A DNA stretch of 8,162 nt from Candidatus Aenigmatarchaeota archaeon (GTDB lineage Archaea; Aenigmatarchaeota; Aenigmatarchaeia; QMZP01; QMZT01), in assembly GCA_023128965.1 (NCBI GenBank), contig JAGMCY010000139.1, positions 1 through 8,162 of the forward strand. The letters run 5' to 3'. Below the pieces are notes generated by a model. It was not told the DNA's origin. It saw nothing but the letters and a program-made list of their open reading frames with translations, and searched no databases. Below, piece by piece: positions 1-6,126 of the stretch; within the stretch, counting starts at the first letter, position 1; every line of letters begins with the position of its first letter. Position numbers and translations under genes: made by a program.

Positions 1-335
1 TTGTAAGGAAGATTGAAAAAAAAGGTCCTCGTAAAGAGGAATCTAAATCCCGCAGGGAGCAGAAGAGAAAGGGCAGGAGGAAGAAAGAAGGGAGCAGGAA
101 AGGTAAGGCGTATTCTAAAAAATCAAGCAAGACTCACTGGATGGAAAAGGTAAGGCCGTTGAGAAAACTGCTGAGGGAACTGAGGGATTCCGGGAAGATC
201 AAAAGGAATGATTACAGGAAGCTCTACTCCATGGTGAAGGGAGGGGCGTTCAGGAGTAAAAAGCATCTGCTTTACCATCTCAAGGAGAAGGAACTCATAA
301 AAAGGAAAAAAGGTGTGAAAGGTGAGAAGAAGTAG
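1..335 (+). CDS. rpl19e: Large ribosomal subunit protein eL19 (L19e), 3' part only
   Basis: This is the C-terminal 110 residues of eL19, an archaeal/eukaryotic protein of the large ribosomal subunit that binds 23S rRNA. The start lies before the window and the first full codon is at position 3. The reading frame is continuous, with no stop before the TAG at 333-335. What is visible is a very basic Arg/Lys-rich stretch (KRKGRRKKEGSRKGK and neighbours), then the family's conserved helical part with RPLRKLLRELRDSGKI, YRKLYSMVKGGAFRSKKHL and a short lysine-rich end. These match the typical eL19 pattern in which a Trp precedes a basic 'RxLRxxLRELRD' segment and a 'KGGAFRS' motif. A Met at 141 is internal and should not be taken as the start. 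The last 14 bases overlap the uL18 gene, so the two are probably co-transcribed and translationally coupled. Confidence 0.93.
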   Translation, partial: VRKIEKKGPRKEESKSRREQKRKGRRKKEGSRKGKAYSKKSSKTHWMEKVRPLRKLLRELRDSGKIKRNDYRKLYSMVKGGAFRSKKHLLYHLKEKELIKRKKGVKGEKK

Positions 336-942
336 GAGACGAACCCCTCATAGGAGGAAAAGGGAAGGGAAAACTGATTACAGGGTTAGATTGAGTCTGC
401 TCAAATCGAGAAAGCCCAGACTCGTGGTGAGGAAATCCCTGAACAACGTAATCTGCCAGATAGTGAAGTTCGATCCGGAAGGCGACAGGGTCGTTGTTTC
501 CGCCGACTCCAAGGAACTGAAAAAATTCGGGTGGAAATTCCACTGCGGGAACGTTCCTTCTGCTTATCTCACCGGATTACTCTGCGCCGAGAAGGCGAAG
601 AAACACAAGGTAAGCGAAGCTATCCTTGACATCGGTTTGTACGAATCAACACCCGGAAACCGTTTGTATTCGGCCTTGAAGGGGGCGGTTGACGGGGGTT
701 TGGAGGTTCATCATTCCGAAGACGTACTTCCTAAACCGGAAAGGCTCGCAGGTCAGCACATCTCGGAATACGCGGGGAAATTGAAATCCTCGGGCCCGAC
801 CAAATACAGAAAGGTTTTCTCTTCTTATAAGAAAAGCAAGCTGGATCCTAAAGACATGCCGAAAATATTCGAGCAGACCAAAAAGAAAATTTCCGGAGCC
901 AAAGAGCGAAAGAAAAAGGCGAGTTCTAAATCGAAAAAATAA
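322..942 (+). CDS. rpl18: Large ribosomal subunit protein uL18, archaeal type
   Basis: uL18 (L18p/L5e family, 206 residues) binds 5S rRNA in the central protuberance of the large subunit. The N-terminus (residues 9-24, PHRRKREGKTDYRVRL) is the archaeal/eukaryotic signature. Residues 33-50 form the rRNA-binding strand region, and residues 98-145 hold the conserved core (AILDIGLYESTPGNRLYSAL, KGAVDGGLEV, ERLAGQHI). The length suits archaeal members; the last 25 or so residues are a Lys/Ser-rich tail that looks disordered. The start is GTG at 322, inside the end of eL19. The only GTG just upstream in this frame (313) is followed directly by a stop, and GGTG bases at 312-315 give SD-like pairing. 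The usual archaeal order eL19-uL18 is kept, but no uS5 gene follows. Confidence 0.95.
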   Translation: MRRSRRRTPHRRKREGKTDYRVRLSLLKSRKPRLVVRKSLNNVICQIVKFDPEGDRVVVSADSKELKKFGWKFHCGNVPSAYLTGLLCAEKAKKHKVSEAILDIGLYESTPGNRLYSALKGAVDGGLEVHHSEDVLPKPERLAGQHISEYAGKLKSSGPTKYRKVFSSYKKSKLDPKDMPKIFEQTKKKISGAKERKKKASSKSKK

Positions 943-950
943 ACGGAAAA

Positions 951-960
951 CCTTAATTAA
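951..960 (+). promoter_or_regulatory. Putative TATA box for the mrpEFG group
   Basis: The 38-base gap between uL18 and mrpE is AT-rich and contains CCTTAATTAA. Its TTAATTAA core is centred about 25 bases before the mrpE ATG at 981. That is the spacing of an archaeal TATA box to a transcription start lying at or next to the start codon. No SD-like sequence precedes this ATG, which fits a leaderless transcript. This is inference from position and composition only; read-through from the ribosomal operon is also possible. Confidence 0.4.
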
Positions 961-980
961 CGAAATCCCAATTAATTATT

Positions 981-1442
981 ATGAAGGGTCCGATTTTGCT
1001 TTTTTTGATGCTCTGGATTTTCTGGGTGCTCTTGGGCGGAATGAGTTATGAGGATATCGTGATAGGTGGCGTAATCTCAGCGGCCATATCCGCGGTTTTC
1101 GGCTACTTCTTTTTGAAGGAGGCGACAACGGGTTACGTCAAGGGTTTTTTCATTTTCCTTTTTTACATCCCCTATTATGTTTACCATGAAATCCTCGATG
1201 TTTTTGACGTTTCGTACAGAATTTTAACGGGAAAGATAAACCCGGGAATAGTCGAAATTCCGCATTCGCACACGCACGATTGGGGGATAACCGTTCTTTC
1301 GAACTCGATAACGATGATGCCGGGGACGCTCACGCTCGAAGCCGAGCCCAACAGGATTTTTATCCACTGGCTTAACATGAAGAAGGACAGACACAAGGCG
1401 ATAACCAGGTTTCAGAGGGTTTTGAAGAGGATATGGGATTGA
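981..1442 (+). CDS. mrpE: Mrp/Mnh cation:proton antiporter subunit E
   Basis: This 153-residue membrane protein is subunit E of the multi-subunit Mrp/Mnh antiporter, also found as a module in membrane-bound hydrogenases and related complexes. Hydrophobic segments lie at about residues 4-20, 27-46 and 53-70, followed by a cytoplasmic C-terminal domain. The family signature is clear at residues 105-119 (VLSNSITMMPGTLTL; family pattern 'LANSITLTPGTLTV'), followed by a strand ending IFIHWLN. An unusual histidine cluster, IPHSHTHDW (His95, 97, 99), sits just before it. The stop is one base before mrpF, so E, F and G form a tight operon. E is a small accessory subunit and is not expected to pump ions by itself. 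Confidence 0.9.
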   Translation: MKGPILLFLMLWIFWVLLGGMSYEDIVIGGVISAAISAVFGYFFLKEATTGYVKGFFIFLFYIPYYVYHEILDVFDVSYRILTGKINPGIVEIPHSHTHDWGITVLSNSITMMPGTLTLEAEPNRIFIHWLNMKKDRHKAITRFQRVLKRIWD

Positions 1443-1443
1443 C

Positions 1444-1701
1444 ATGATAGAATACGTGGTGTTCCTGCTTGTGGTCGCGGTCTTCATCGGTTTCGTTAGG
1501 TTGGCTAAAGGACCGACCATTCCGGACAGGGTGTTGGTTGCGGACACCATAAATTCGTTAGTGATAGGCATAATAGTTCTGGTTTCCCTGTATTACGCCA
1601 ACGATATGTTAATTGACATAGCGATTGTTTACGCGATGCTATCCTTTTTGGGGACGCTCGCGGTATCGAAATACATAATAGGGAAAGAAATGCATGAATA
1701 G
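1444..1701 (+). CDS. mrpF: Mrp/Mnh cation:proton antiporter subunit F
   Basis: This 85-residue protein has three predicted membrane helices (about residues 3-20, 32-50 and 54-78), the normal size and topology for MrpF. The family motif is present after helix 1: RLAKGPTIPDRVLVADTIN (residues 19-37, with Asp28, Arg29 and Asp34). Asp58 and the IAIVYAMLSFLGTLAVSKY stretch also match the family. It starts one base after the mrpE stop and ends eight bases before mrpG. Upstream pairing to 16S rRNA is weak (a GAGG at 1427-1430), so translation may depend on coupling to mrpE. The subunit is part of the small-subunit end of the antiporter complex. Confidence 0.9.
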   Translation: MIEYVVFLLVVAVFIGFVRLAKGPTIPDRVLVADTINSLVIGIIVLVSLYYANDMLIDIAIVYAMLSFLGTLAVSKYIIGKEMHE

Positions 1702-1709
1702 GTGAGAGA

Positions 1710-2021
1710 ATGATAGGTTTAATGCTCATGTTTGTCGGGGGGATTTTCGCCATAATCGGTTCTTTAGGGCTCGTCCGCTTCCCGGATGTTTACACCAGGT
1801 CGCACGCCCAGACCGTTGTGAACGTGGGGGGAGTTATTTTTATCCTGCTGGGTGTGATGATCGACAATTTCTTTTCAACTCTTTTCATCAAGGCTTTATT
1901 CTTGATAATATTCATTTACGTTACTTCTCCTGTCGGAACGCACGCGATAACGAAGGCCGCGTATCTTTCCGGGGTCAAGCCAAAAGCGAAGAAGGACGAG
2001 TGGAAAAATTTTAAAAAGTAA
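1710..2021 (+). CDS. mrpG: Mrp/Mnh cation:proton antiporter subunit G
   Basis: This 103-residue protein has three predicted membrane helices (about residues 2-22, 36-53 and 57-72). It carries the MrpG signature LGLVRFPDVYTRSHAQT (residues 19-35) and the later TSPVGTHAITKAAY (residues 72-85), both close to the family consensus. The C-terminal tail is short and lysine-rich. A good SD sequence, GGTGAG at 1701-1706, lies three bases ahead of the ATG and overlaps the mrpF stop codon, which argues for coupled translation. The order E-F-G is the standard one, but the next gene is ftsY instead of mrpB, C or D. Confidence 0.9.
   Translation: MIGLMLMFVGGIFAIIGSLGLVRFPDVYTRSHAQTVVNVGGVIFILLGVMIDNFFSTLFIKALFLIIFIYVTSPVGTHAITKAAYLSGVKPKAKKDEWKNFKK
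2004..2017 (+). promoter_or_regulatory. Possible TATA box for ftsY
   Basis: An A/T-only stretch of 14 bases inside the end of mrpG is centred about 29 bases before the ftsY ATG at 2040. It is suitably placed for an archaeal TATA box with a very short or absent leader. It also encodes the lysine-rich tail of MrpG, so its AT content could be due to coding alone. Low confidence. Confidence 0.28.
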
Positions 2022-2039
2022 GGATATCAAAAGGTTACT

Positions 2040-3128
2040 ATGTTCGGTTTCCTCAAGAAAAAGCTTTCGGAGTCGGTCGAAAAGCTCAGCGAGAAGATCA
2101 GGAAGAAGGAAGTGGAAGCTCCGGTTGAGAAGATAGAGGAAGTGAAAAAACCGGTTGAGAAACCAAAACCTGTAAAGGTCAGGAAAGGGGTGAGGCCAGA
2201 GAAGAAAGGGTTTCTCGCAAGGTTGAGGAGAAAACCGGAAGAAGAGAAAAAGCCGACCCTGAAGGAGAGGGTTGTGGGGAGGGTTTTGGAAAGGGGGGTT
2301 TCCGGAAAGGATATCGATTCCCTTTTCGAGGAGATGGAATTCGGTCTCATAGAGGCGAACGTTTCCCTGGAGACCATGGATTTCTTGAAGGATAGGATGA
2401 AGGAATACTTAGTTGGTAAACAATTGAAAAGGGGTGGGATAGAGAAAGAAGTGAGGAACACGCTCGAAAAAATTCTCGTTGAGATATTCGACCAGGGTGA
2501 GGTTGGACTTGAAAAGCTGGCGAAATCCAAGAAGCCCGTTTGCATCGTTTTTCTCGGTTTCAACGGCTCGGGGAAGACCACATCAATCGCGAAACTCGGT
2601 AAATACCTGACCAGCAAAAAATTCAAGGTCGTGTTGGCAGCGGGGGACACGTTCAGAGCGGCCTCCATTGAGCAGCTCGATGTTCACGGAAACAGGCTCG
2701 GGCTGAAGGTGATAAAACACGATTACGGGGCGGATTCAGCAGCTGTCGTGTACGACGCGAAAGAGCATGCGAAAGCGAAGGGGATCGATTTCGTCCTCGC
2801 GGACACCGCAGGGAGATCTCATGCGAATAGAAACCTCATGGATGAGCTGAAAAAGATCGTGAGGGTGAACAAGCCGGATCTCAAAATCCTGGTGATGGAT
2901 TCCCTGACAGGGAACGACCTCGTGGAACAGGGGAGGAACTTCGATGAAGCGGTCGGGATAGACGCGATGATATTCACGAAAGTCGATGTCAACGAGAAGG
3001 GAGGAGGCATGCTTTCTGCTTGTTACGCAGTCAAAAAGCCGATTCTTTACATAGGATTAGGTCAGGAGTACGGGGACATAGAGATATTCGACGCGAAGAA
3101 ATTCGTTAAGGATCTGATGGGTGGGTAA
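2040..3128 (+). CDS. ftsY: Signal recognition particle receptor FtsY
   Basis: FtsY is the SRP receptor GTPase. It pairs with SRP54 at the membrane and hands ribosome-nascent chain complexes to the Sec translocon. The 362-residue protein opens with a basic amphipathic segment (MFGFLKKKLSESVEKLSEKI), the usual membrane-targeting helix, followed by a charged Lys/Glu/Pro linker to about residue 72. The N domain spans about 73-160 and the G domain 165-362. GTPase motifs are intact: P-loop GFNGSGKTT (173-181), DTFRAASIEQL (203-213), DTAGR (255-259), TKVD (313-316) and the closing GGG...GLGQEYGDIEIFD region. FtsY differs from SRP54 in lacking a C-terminal M domain. It starts 18 bases after mrpG with only a weak SD (AAGGT at 2031-2035). 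Its stop touches the stop of the convergent helicase gene. Confidence 0.95.
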   Translation: MFGFLKKKLSESVEKLSEKIRKKEVEAPVEKIEEVKKPVEKPKPVKVRKGVRPEKKGFLARLRRKPEEEKKPTLKERVVGRVLERGVSGKDIDSLFEEMEFGLIEANVSLETMDFLKDRMKEYLVGKQLKRGGIEKEVRNTLEKILVEIFDQGEVGLEKLAKSKKPVCIVFLGFNGSGKTTSIAKLGKYLTSKKFKVVLAAGDTFRAASIEQLDVHGNRLGLKVIKHDYGADSAAVVYDAKEHAKAKGIDFVLADTAGRSHANRNLMDELKKIVRVNKPDLKILVMDSLTGNDLVEQGRNFDEAVGIDAMIFTKVDVNEKGGGMLSACYAVKKPILYIGLGQEYGDIEIFDAKKFVKDLMGG

Positions 3129-5972
3129 TCACCTCTTCCAGAACCTTTTCGTTCTTGCGAACTGTTTTTCCGCTTCGAGGATCTCCTTTAGGAGATCCCT
3201 ACCCTTAACTCCCTTTCTCAGGATTCTGGAGGCTGTTTTTACGCCGACTCCCCTGCCGGCGAGGGCGAGTATCGCATCCTTTCCGTGCGCCAGTATCAGG
3301 CTCGCGGAATCCTCCATTTCACGGAGGTATTTCTCCTCTTCCTTCGTGAGCTTCCCGCCCTTCAGTGATTTCTTTACGAGTTTTTCCGCTTCCATTACGT
3401 ATGCATAAGGAACGTAAGCTATGAGCCTCGCAGAACATTTTCTGCACTTCAGGGTTCCAGCCAAGTTCTTTATGCTGCTTGAGAACAAGAGCTCACCACA
3501 ATTAACGCATATCAGACCCATTTTTGTCGAAAGCAATCGTTTTTCAAAGGCCTTTAATATCTCCTTGTCGGGCTTTCCGGGAGCGACTATTTCGTATCGC
3601 TTGCTCAGGCCGTATTCTCCCAGAGGGGATAAACCTGATTTGAAGTGAATCTTGATTTTCCCTGATTTTATTTCCCTCAACGTTTTTTTCGCTTTGTGAA
3701 CGTCAAGCTTCTCCTGGAAGATTTCATTGAAGGCCTCGATGTACGGGGGGAGTTTGAAGTAAACTTCGATTATTTTCCGGATGTAAGCCTTCCCGTAATC
3801 AGCCTGCCTTCCTATCATGCCTAACCTCTGGGCAACGTGGATAAATCGCCATGTAAAGAGCTCGCCGCCCGGGAGGGTGATCTCGAGGATCCCCCGGATG
3901 GTTTCAGGATCTATCTTTTTGAAAGTGTCGAGAACGTCTTTGTACTGGTAACCGGGGAGCTTTATTATAATCCTGTAGGGGTCCGTCTGCAAACCCACGG
4001 AACCGAGCTTGTTCGTGAGCAGCGTTGAGAGGACTCTTCCTATTGTTTCGTTCACCAACGAACCGAAGAGCGAATGTATAACAACGTAATCCTCCCAGTA
4101 CTCGATGAGGATTTTCTCGTGGTCGGGGACGAATCCGTATTTGACCTGTTTTTCAATCGTTTTCAGCATTTTGTTCGCCACGTCCCTGGTTATCGGATAT
4201 TCTTTCGTGATTTCCTCAATTATCTTTTCCTTTTTGTTTCCGTTTTTTATCATATCCGATATTTTCTTTCTGAGAATTCCAACTTCTTGTGCAACATCGA
4301 AAGGAACCGGGATGAGCTCGCCCTCCCATGCAGGGATCGCCGCACGGATGTTTTCCTCGGGTTCGGCAAGGATCGATTTCTCGCGAACGTCAAGTATCCT
4401 CCAGGCCTGGCCTTTCACGACAAAGGAGACCCCTGGCCTCCCGTGTAGAGCTATGAACTCCGCATCGAGCGTCCCGACCGGCTTGTTCGTGACAACGTCT
4501 ATTATCCTGTAGTTCTTCACGTCGGGGATCGTGGAGAGATTCTGGTAATAGTAAAGCCACGAGGGCTTCCTCCTCCTCAAAGGGACGTAATCATCGAATT
4601 TCGAACCCACCCAGATGTATCCTAACTTCTGCATGAGTTCCGCGACCTTTAGAAACTCTTCCTTTTTCAGATCGCGGAAAGGATACGCTCGTTTTATGAT
4701 CTTGTATGCCTTGTCAAGCGGGATTTTATATTCTTCGAGGGAGAGACCCACTATCTGGTGGCCGAGGACGTCGAGGGATTTTGAATAAATTTTAGTGGGC
4801 TCTATCTTGCCTTCCAATCCCAGTTTTGCGATCACGCTCGATTCGAAAGAATCGTCGGAATCCGTTGATATTATGATCCCGTTCGAGATCTCCGAAACTT
4901 TATGGCCTGACCTCCCGACCCTCTGCAGGAGCTTCGCCACCTGCCTGGGAGACATGTACTGCAGAACGAGGTTTATCGACCCTATGTCTATACCGAGTTC
5001 CAGCGAGGACGTGCATATCAGGGATTTTATCTTTTCCTGCTTGAACCTCTCCTCCGCATCTATGCGGACTTCTTTAGAAAGGGAGGAATGATGGGTCTCG
5101 ATAGGCAAAGATTTGTCAAGCGCATGGAGCCTTGAGGAGAGGACTTCTGAAAACTCCCGAGTGTTGGTGAACGCCAGAACAGACCTGTTTTTCTTTATCA
5201 GCTCCTCTATCCTTCTCAGGCGGGCGGACGTTTCGCGGCCAATGAAAATTTTTTCTGAAATTTCAGAATCCTGATTCTCCGGTTTAGGGGATTCCACCCG
5301 TACTTCAATGTTCCCCTTTTCGAACGTGTTCACAATTTCGCAGGGCTTTCCCGCTGTAAGGAATTCCGAAACCTTTTCGGGTGAGCCGACTGTCGCTGAC
5401 AAACCGACTATCTGGATTTTCTCCTTTTCTTTTATTATTTCCTTTAACCTTTCCAAGGCAACAGAAAGCTGGATTCCCCTCTTGTTCCCCACGAGTTCGT
5501 GTATTTCATCCACAACGATCCATCTGACGTTTTTCAAATGTTCCCTTATCCTCTTCCCGACCAGTATCGCCTGGAGTGTTTCAGGGGTCGTGATGAACAT
5601 GTCGGCAGGATTCGCGGCCTGCATGGAACGTTCGTATTGGGAGGTATCGCCGTGGCGAACGCTCACCTCGAAATCCAGCTTTTCAGCCCACCAGAGGATT
5701 CTTTTCAGCAGATCGCGGTTCAGGGATTTTAAGGGAGTTATGTAAAGTATCGAAATCGGTTTCATCCCTTCCTTTTCCCTGTCCTTTACGAATTCATCAA
5801 ATATCGGGAATAGGACGCTCTCCGTCTTTCCTATACCTGTCGGGGCGATTAAAAGCGTGTTTTTACCGCTGACTATCGGCGGGATTCCCTTCTCCTGTAT
5901 GGAAGTAGGTTTGACGAAACCTCTCTCCTTTATGACTTCCTGCAGTTCTTTCGAAAAAAATCTCCAGACCAT
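3129..5972 (-). CDS. Lhr-family superfamily 2 DEAH-type helicase with C-terminal zinc ribbon
   Basis: This 947-residue ATP-dependent helicase belongs to the Lhr family, linked to DNA repair and possibly RNA metabolism. Visible motifs are Q-motif-like SIQEKGIP (24-31), Walker A APTGIGKT (43-50), TPLKSLNRD (79-87), TTPETL (128-133), Walker B DEIH (155-158), SAT (192-194), motif V SLELGIDIG (323-331) and motif VI QRVGRSGH (350-357). Winged-helix and Lhr-core regions follow (about 400-800). A four-cysteine zinc ribbon is at Cys822/825/843/846, and a helix-hairpin-helix-like segment lies at about 903-920 (LALAGRGVGVKTASRILR). I chose ATG 5972 because an AAGGTG SD sits eight bases upstream (5981-5986) and the protein then begins MVWRFFSKELQEVIKERGF, as family members do. 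An in-frame ATG at 6065 would add 31 residues resembling nothing in the family. Which Lhr subgroup it belongs to cannot be settled here. Confidence 0.9.
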   Translation of the reverse strand: MVWRFFSKELQEVIKERGFVKPTSIQEKGIPPIVSGKNTLLIAPTGIGKTESVLFPIFDEFVKDREKEGMKPISILYITPLKSLNRDLLKRILWWAEKLDFEVSVRHGDTSQYERSMQAANPADMFITTPETLQAILVGKRIREHLKNVRWIVVDEIHELVGNKRGIQLSVALERLKEIIKEKEKIQIVGLSATVGSPEKVSEFLTAGKPCEIVNTFEKGNIEVRVESPKPENQDSEISEKIFIGRETSARLRRIEELIKKNRSVLAFTNTREFSEVLSSRLHALDKSLPIETHHSSLSKEVRIDAEERFKQEKIKSLICTSSLELGIDIGSINLVLQYMSPRQVAKLLQRVGRSGHKVSEISNGIIISTDSDDSFESSVIAKLGLEGKIEPTKIYSKSLDVLGHQIVGLSLEEYKIPLDKAYKIIKRAYPFRDLKKEEFLKVAELMQKLGYIWVGSKFDDYVPLRRRKPSWLYYYQNLSTIPDVKNYRIIDVVTNKPVGTLDAEFIALHGRPGVSFVVKGQAWRILDVREKSILAEPEENIRAAIPAWEGELIPVPFDVAQEVGILRKKISDMIKNGNKKEKIIEEITKEYPITRDVANKMLKTIEKQVKYGFVPDHEKILIEYWEDYVVIHSLFGSLVNETIGRVLSTLLTNKLGSVGLQTDPYRIIIKLPGYQYKDVLDTFKKIDPETIRGILEITLPGGELFTWRFIHVAQRLGMIGRQADYGKAYIRKIIEVYFKLPPYIEAFNEIFQEKLDVHKAKKTLREIKSGKIKIHFKSGLSPLGEYGLSKRYEIVAPGKPDKEILKAFEKRLLSTKMGLICVNCGELLFSSSIKNLAGTLKCRKCSARLIAYVPYAYVMEAEKLVKKSLKGGKLTKEEEKYLREMEDSASLILAHGKDAILALAGRGVGVKTASRILRKGVKGRDLLKEILEAEKQFARTKRFWKR

Positions 5973-5980
5973 GGAACGCA

Positions 5981-5988
5981 CACCTTCC
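5981..5988 (-). promoter_or_regulatory. SD site deciding the helicase start
   Basis: Read on the minus strand this is GGAAGGTG. It contains the archaeal GGTG core and lies eight bases ahead of the ATG at 5972. It fixes the start at 5972 rather than at the in-frame ATG at 6065, which has no comparable site. Confidence 0.7.
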
Positions 5989-6005
5989 GAAACGAACGAT
6001 AGACC

Positions 6006-6026
6006 TACGTACATGAAATGTACGTA
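6006..6026 (-). repeat. Perfect 21-base palindrome (9-3-9), copy A, in the lhr leader
   Basis: On the plus strand the arms are TACGTACAT and ATGTACGTA around a GAA spacer, and every arm position pairs. It lies 33 bases upstream of the helicase start codon and 17 bases from its SD. As minus-strand RNA it would form a nine-pair stem with a UUC loop; as DNA it is a classic dimer-binding operator shape. It forms a pair with the palindrome at 6043-6063, which has the same size and spacer. Confidence 0.85.
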
Positions 6027-6042
6027 ATACGGAACATCCACC

Positions 6043-6063
6043 GACGTATACGAAGTATACGTC
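6043..6063 (-). repeat. Perfect 21-base palindrome (9-3-9), copy B, in the lhr leader
   Basis: On the plus strand the arms are GACGTATAC and GTATACGTC around a GAA spacer, again fully paired. Centre-to-centre distance to copy A is 37 bases. The two copies share an ACGTA core in the left arm and differ at arm positions 1, 7 and 9. Each difference is matched in the other arm so that symmetry is kept. The in-frame ATG at 6065-6063 falls at the edge of this palindrome. Confidence 0.85.
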
Positions 6064-6072
6064 ATACGACCG

Positions 6073-6100
6073 ATATAGCTTCGTCTTCTCGGCGCTATAT
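6073..6100 (-). repeat. Inverted repeat of 7-base arms overlapping the lhr TATA-like box
   Basis: Plus-strand arms ATATAGC (6073-6079) and GCTATAT (6094-6100) flank a 14-base spacer. The distal arm overlaps the TATATATA run proposed as the helicase promoter. It is a third dyad in the same 154-base gap, but it lacks the 9-GAA-9 layout of the other two. It could be an operator or an RNA stem, or chance in an AT-rich region. Confidence 0.5.
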
Positions 6101-6117
6101 ATACAGATAAATAGTCT
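6096..6117 (-). promoter_or_regulatory. Putative promoter (TATA region) for the Lhr-like helicase
   Basis: On the minus strand this reads CTATTTATCTGTATATATAG (6117-6098), continuing into the TATA run. The run at about 6097-6105 is the strongest TATA-like element in the gap between the HTH-CBS gene and the helicase. Transcription would start about 25 bases downstream, near 6075. That would give a leader of roughly 100 bases containing both 21-base palindromes. A T5 run at 6123-6119, just after the HTH-CBS stop, may end the upstream transcript. Positions are inferred from sequence alone. Confidence 0.45.
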
Positions 6118-6126
6118 TAAAAATGT

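Noticed and set aside
141..335. A separate 64-residue basic protein starting at 141
   Set aside because: The frame is open back to the window edge and the upstream residues match eL19; the Met is internal.
1224..1571. Minus-strand frame of 115 codons across mrpE and mrpF
   Set aside because: It lies antisense to two genes with clear family motifs; its own translation looks random.
3179..3198. Perfect 8-base stem as a definite intrinsic terminator of ftsY
   Set aside because: No T run follows the stem on the plus strand, and it lies in helicase coding sequence, so it is kept only as an observation in the junction finding.
5308..5745. Plus-strand open frames of 63-145 codons across the helicase gene
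   Set aside because: These are antisense shadows of a well-supported coding region. Their translations resemble no family and they lack start signals.
5973..6065. N-terminal extension of the Lhr-like helicase from ATG 6065
   Set aside because: It has no SD and its residues do not resemble the family. It is made largely of the palindromes, and a good SD and a family-like start lie at 5972.
5973..6126. C/D box sRNA or tRNA-like gene in the lhr leader
   Set aside because: No proper C (RUGAUGA) and D (CUGA) boxes in the right order and no cloverleaf could be found on either strand.
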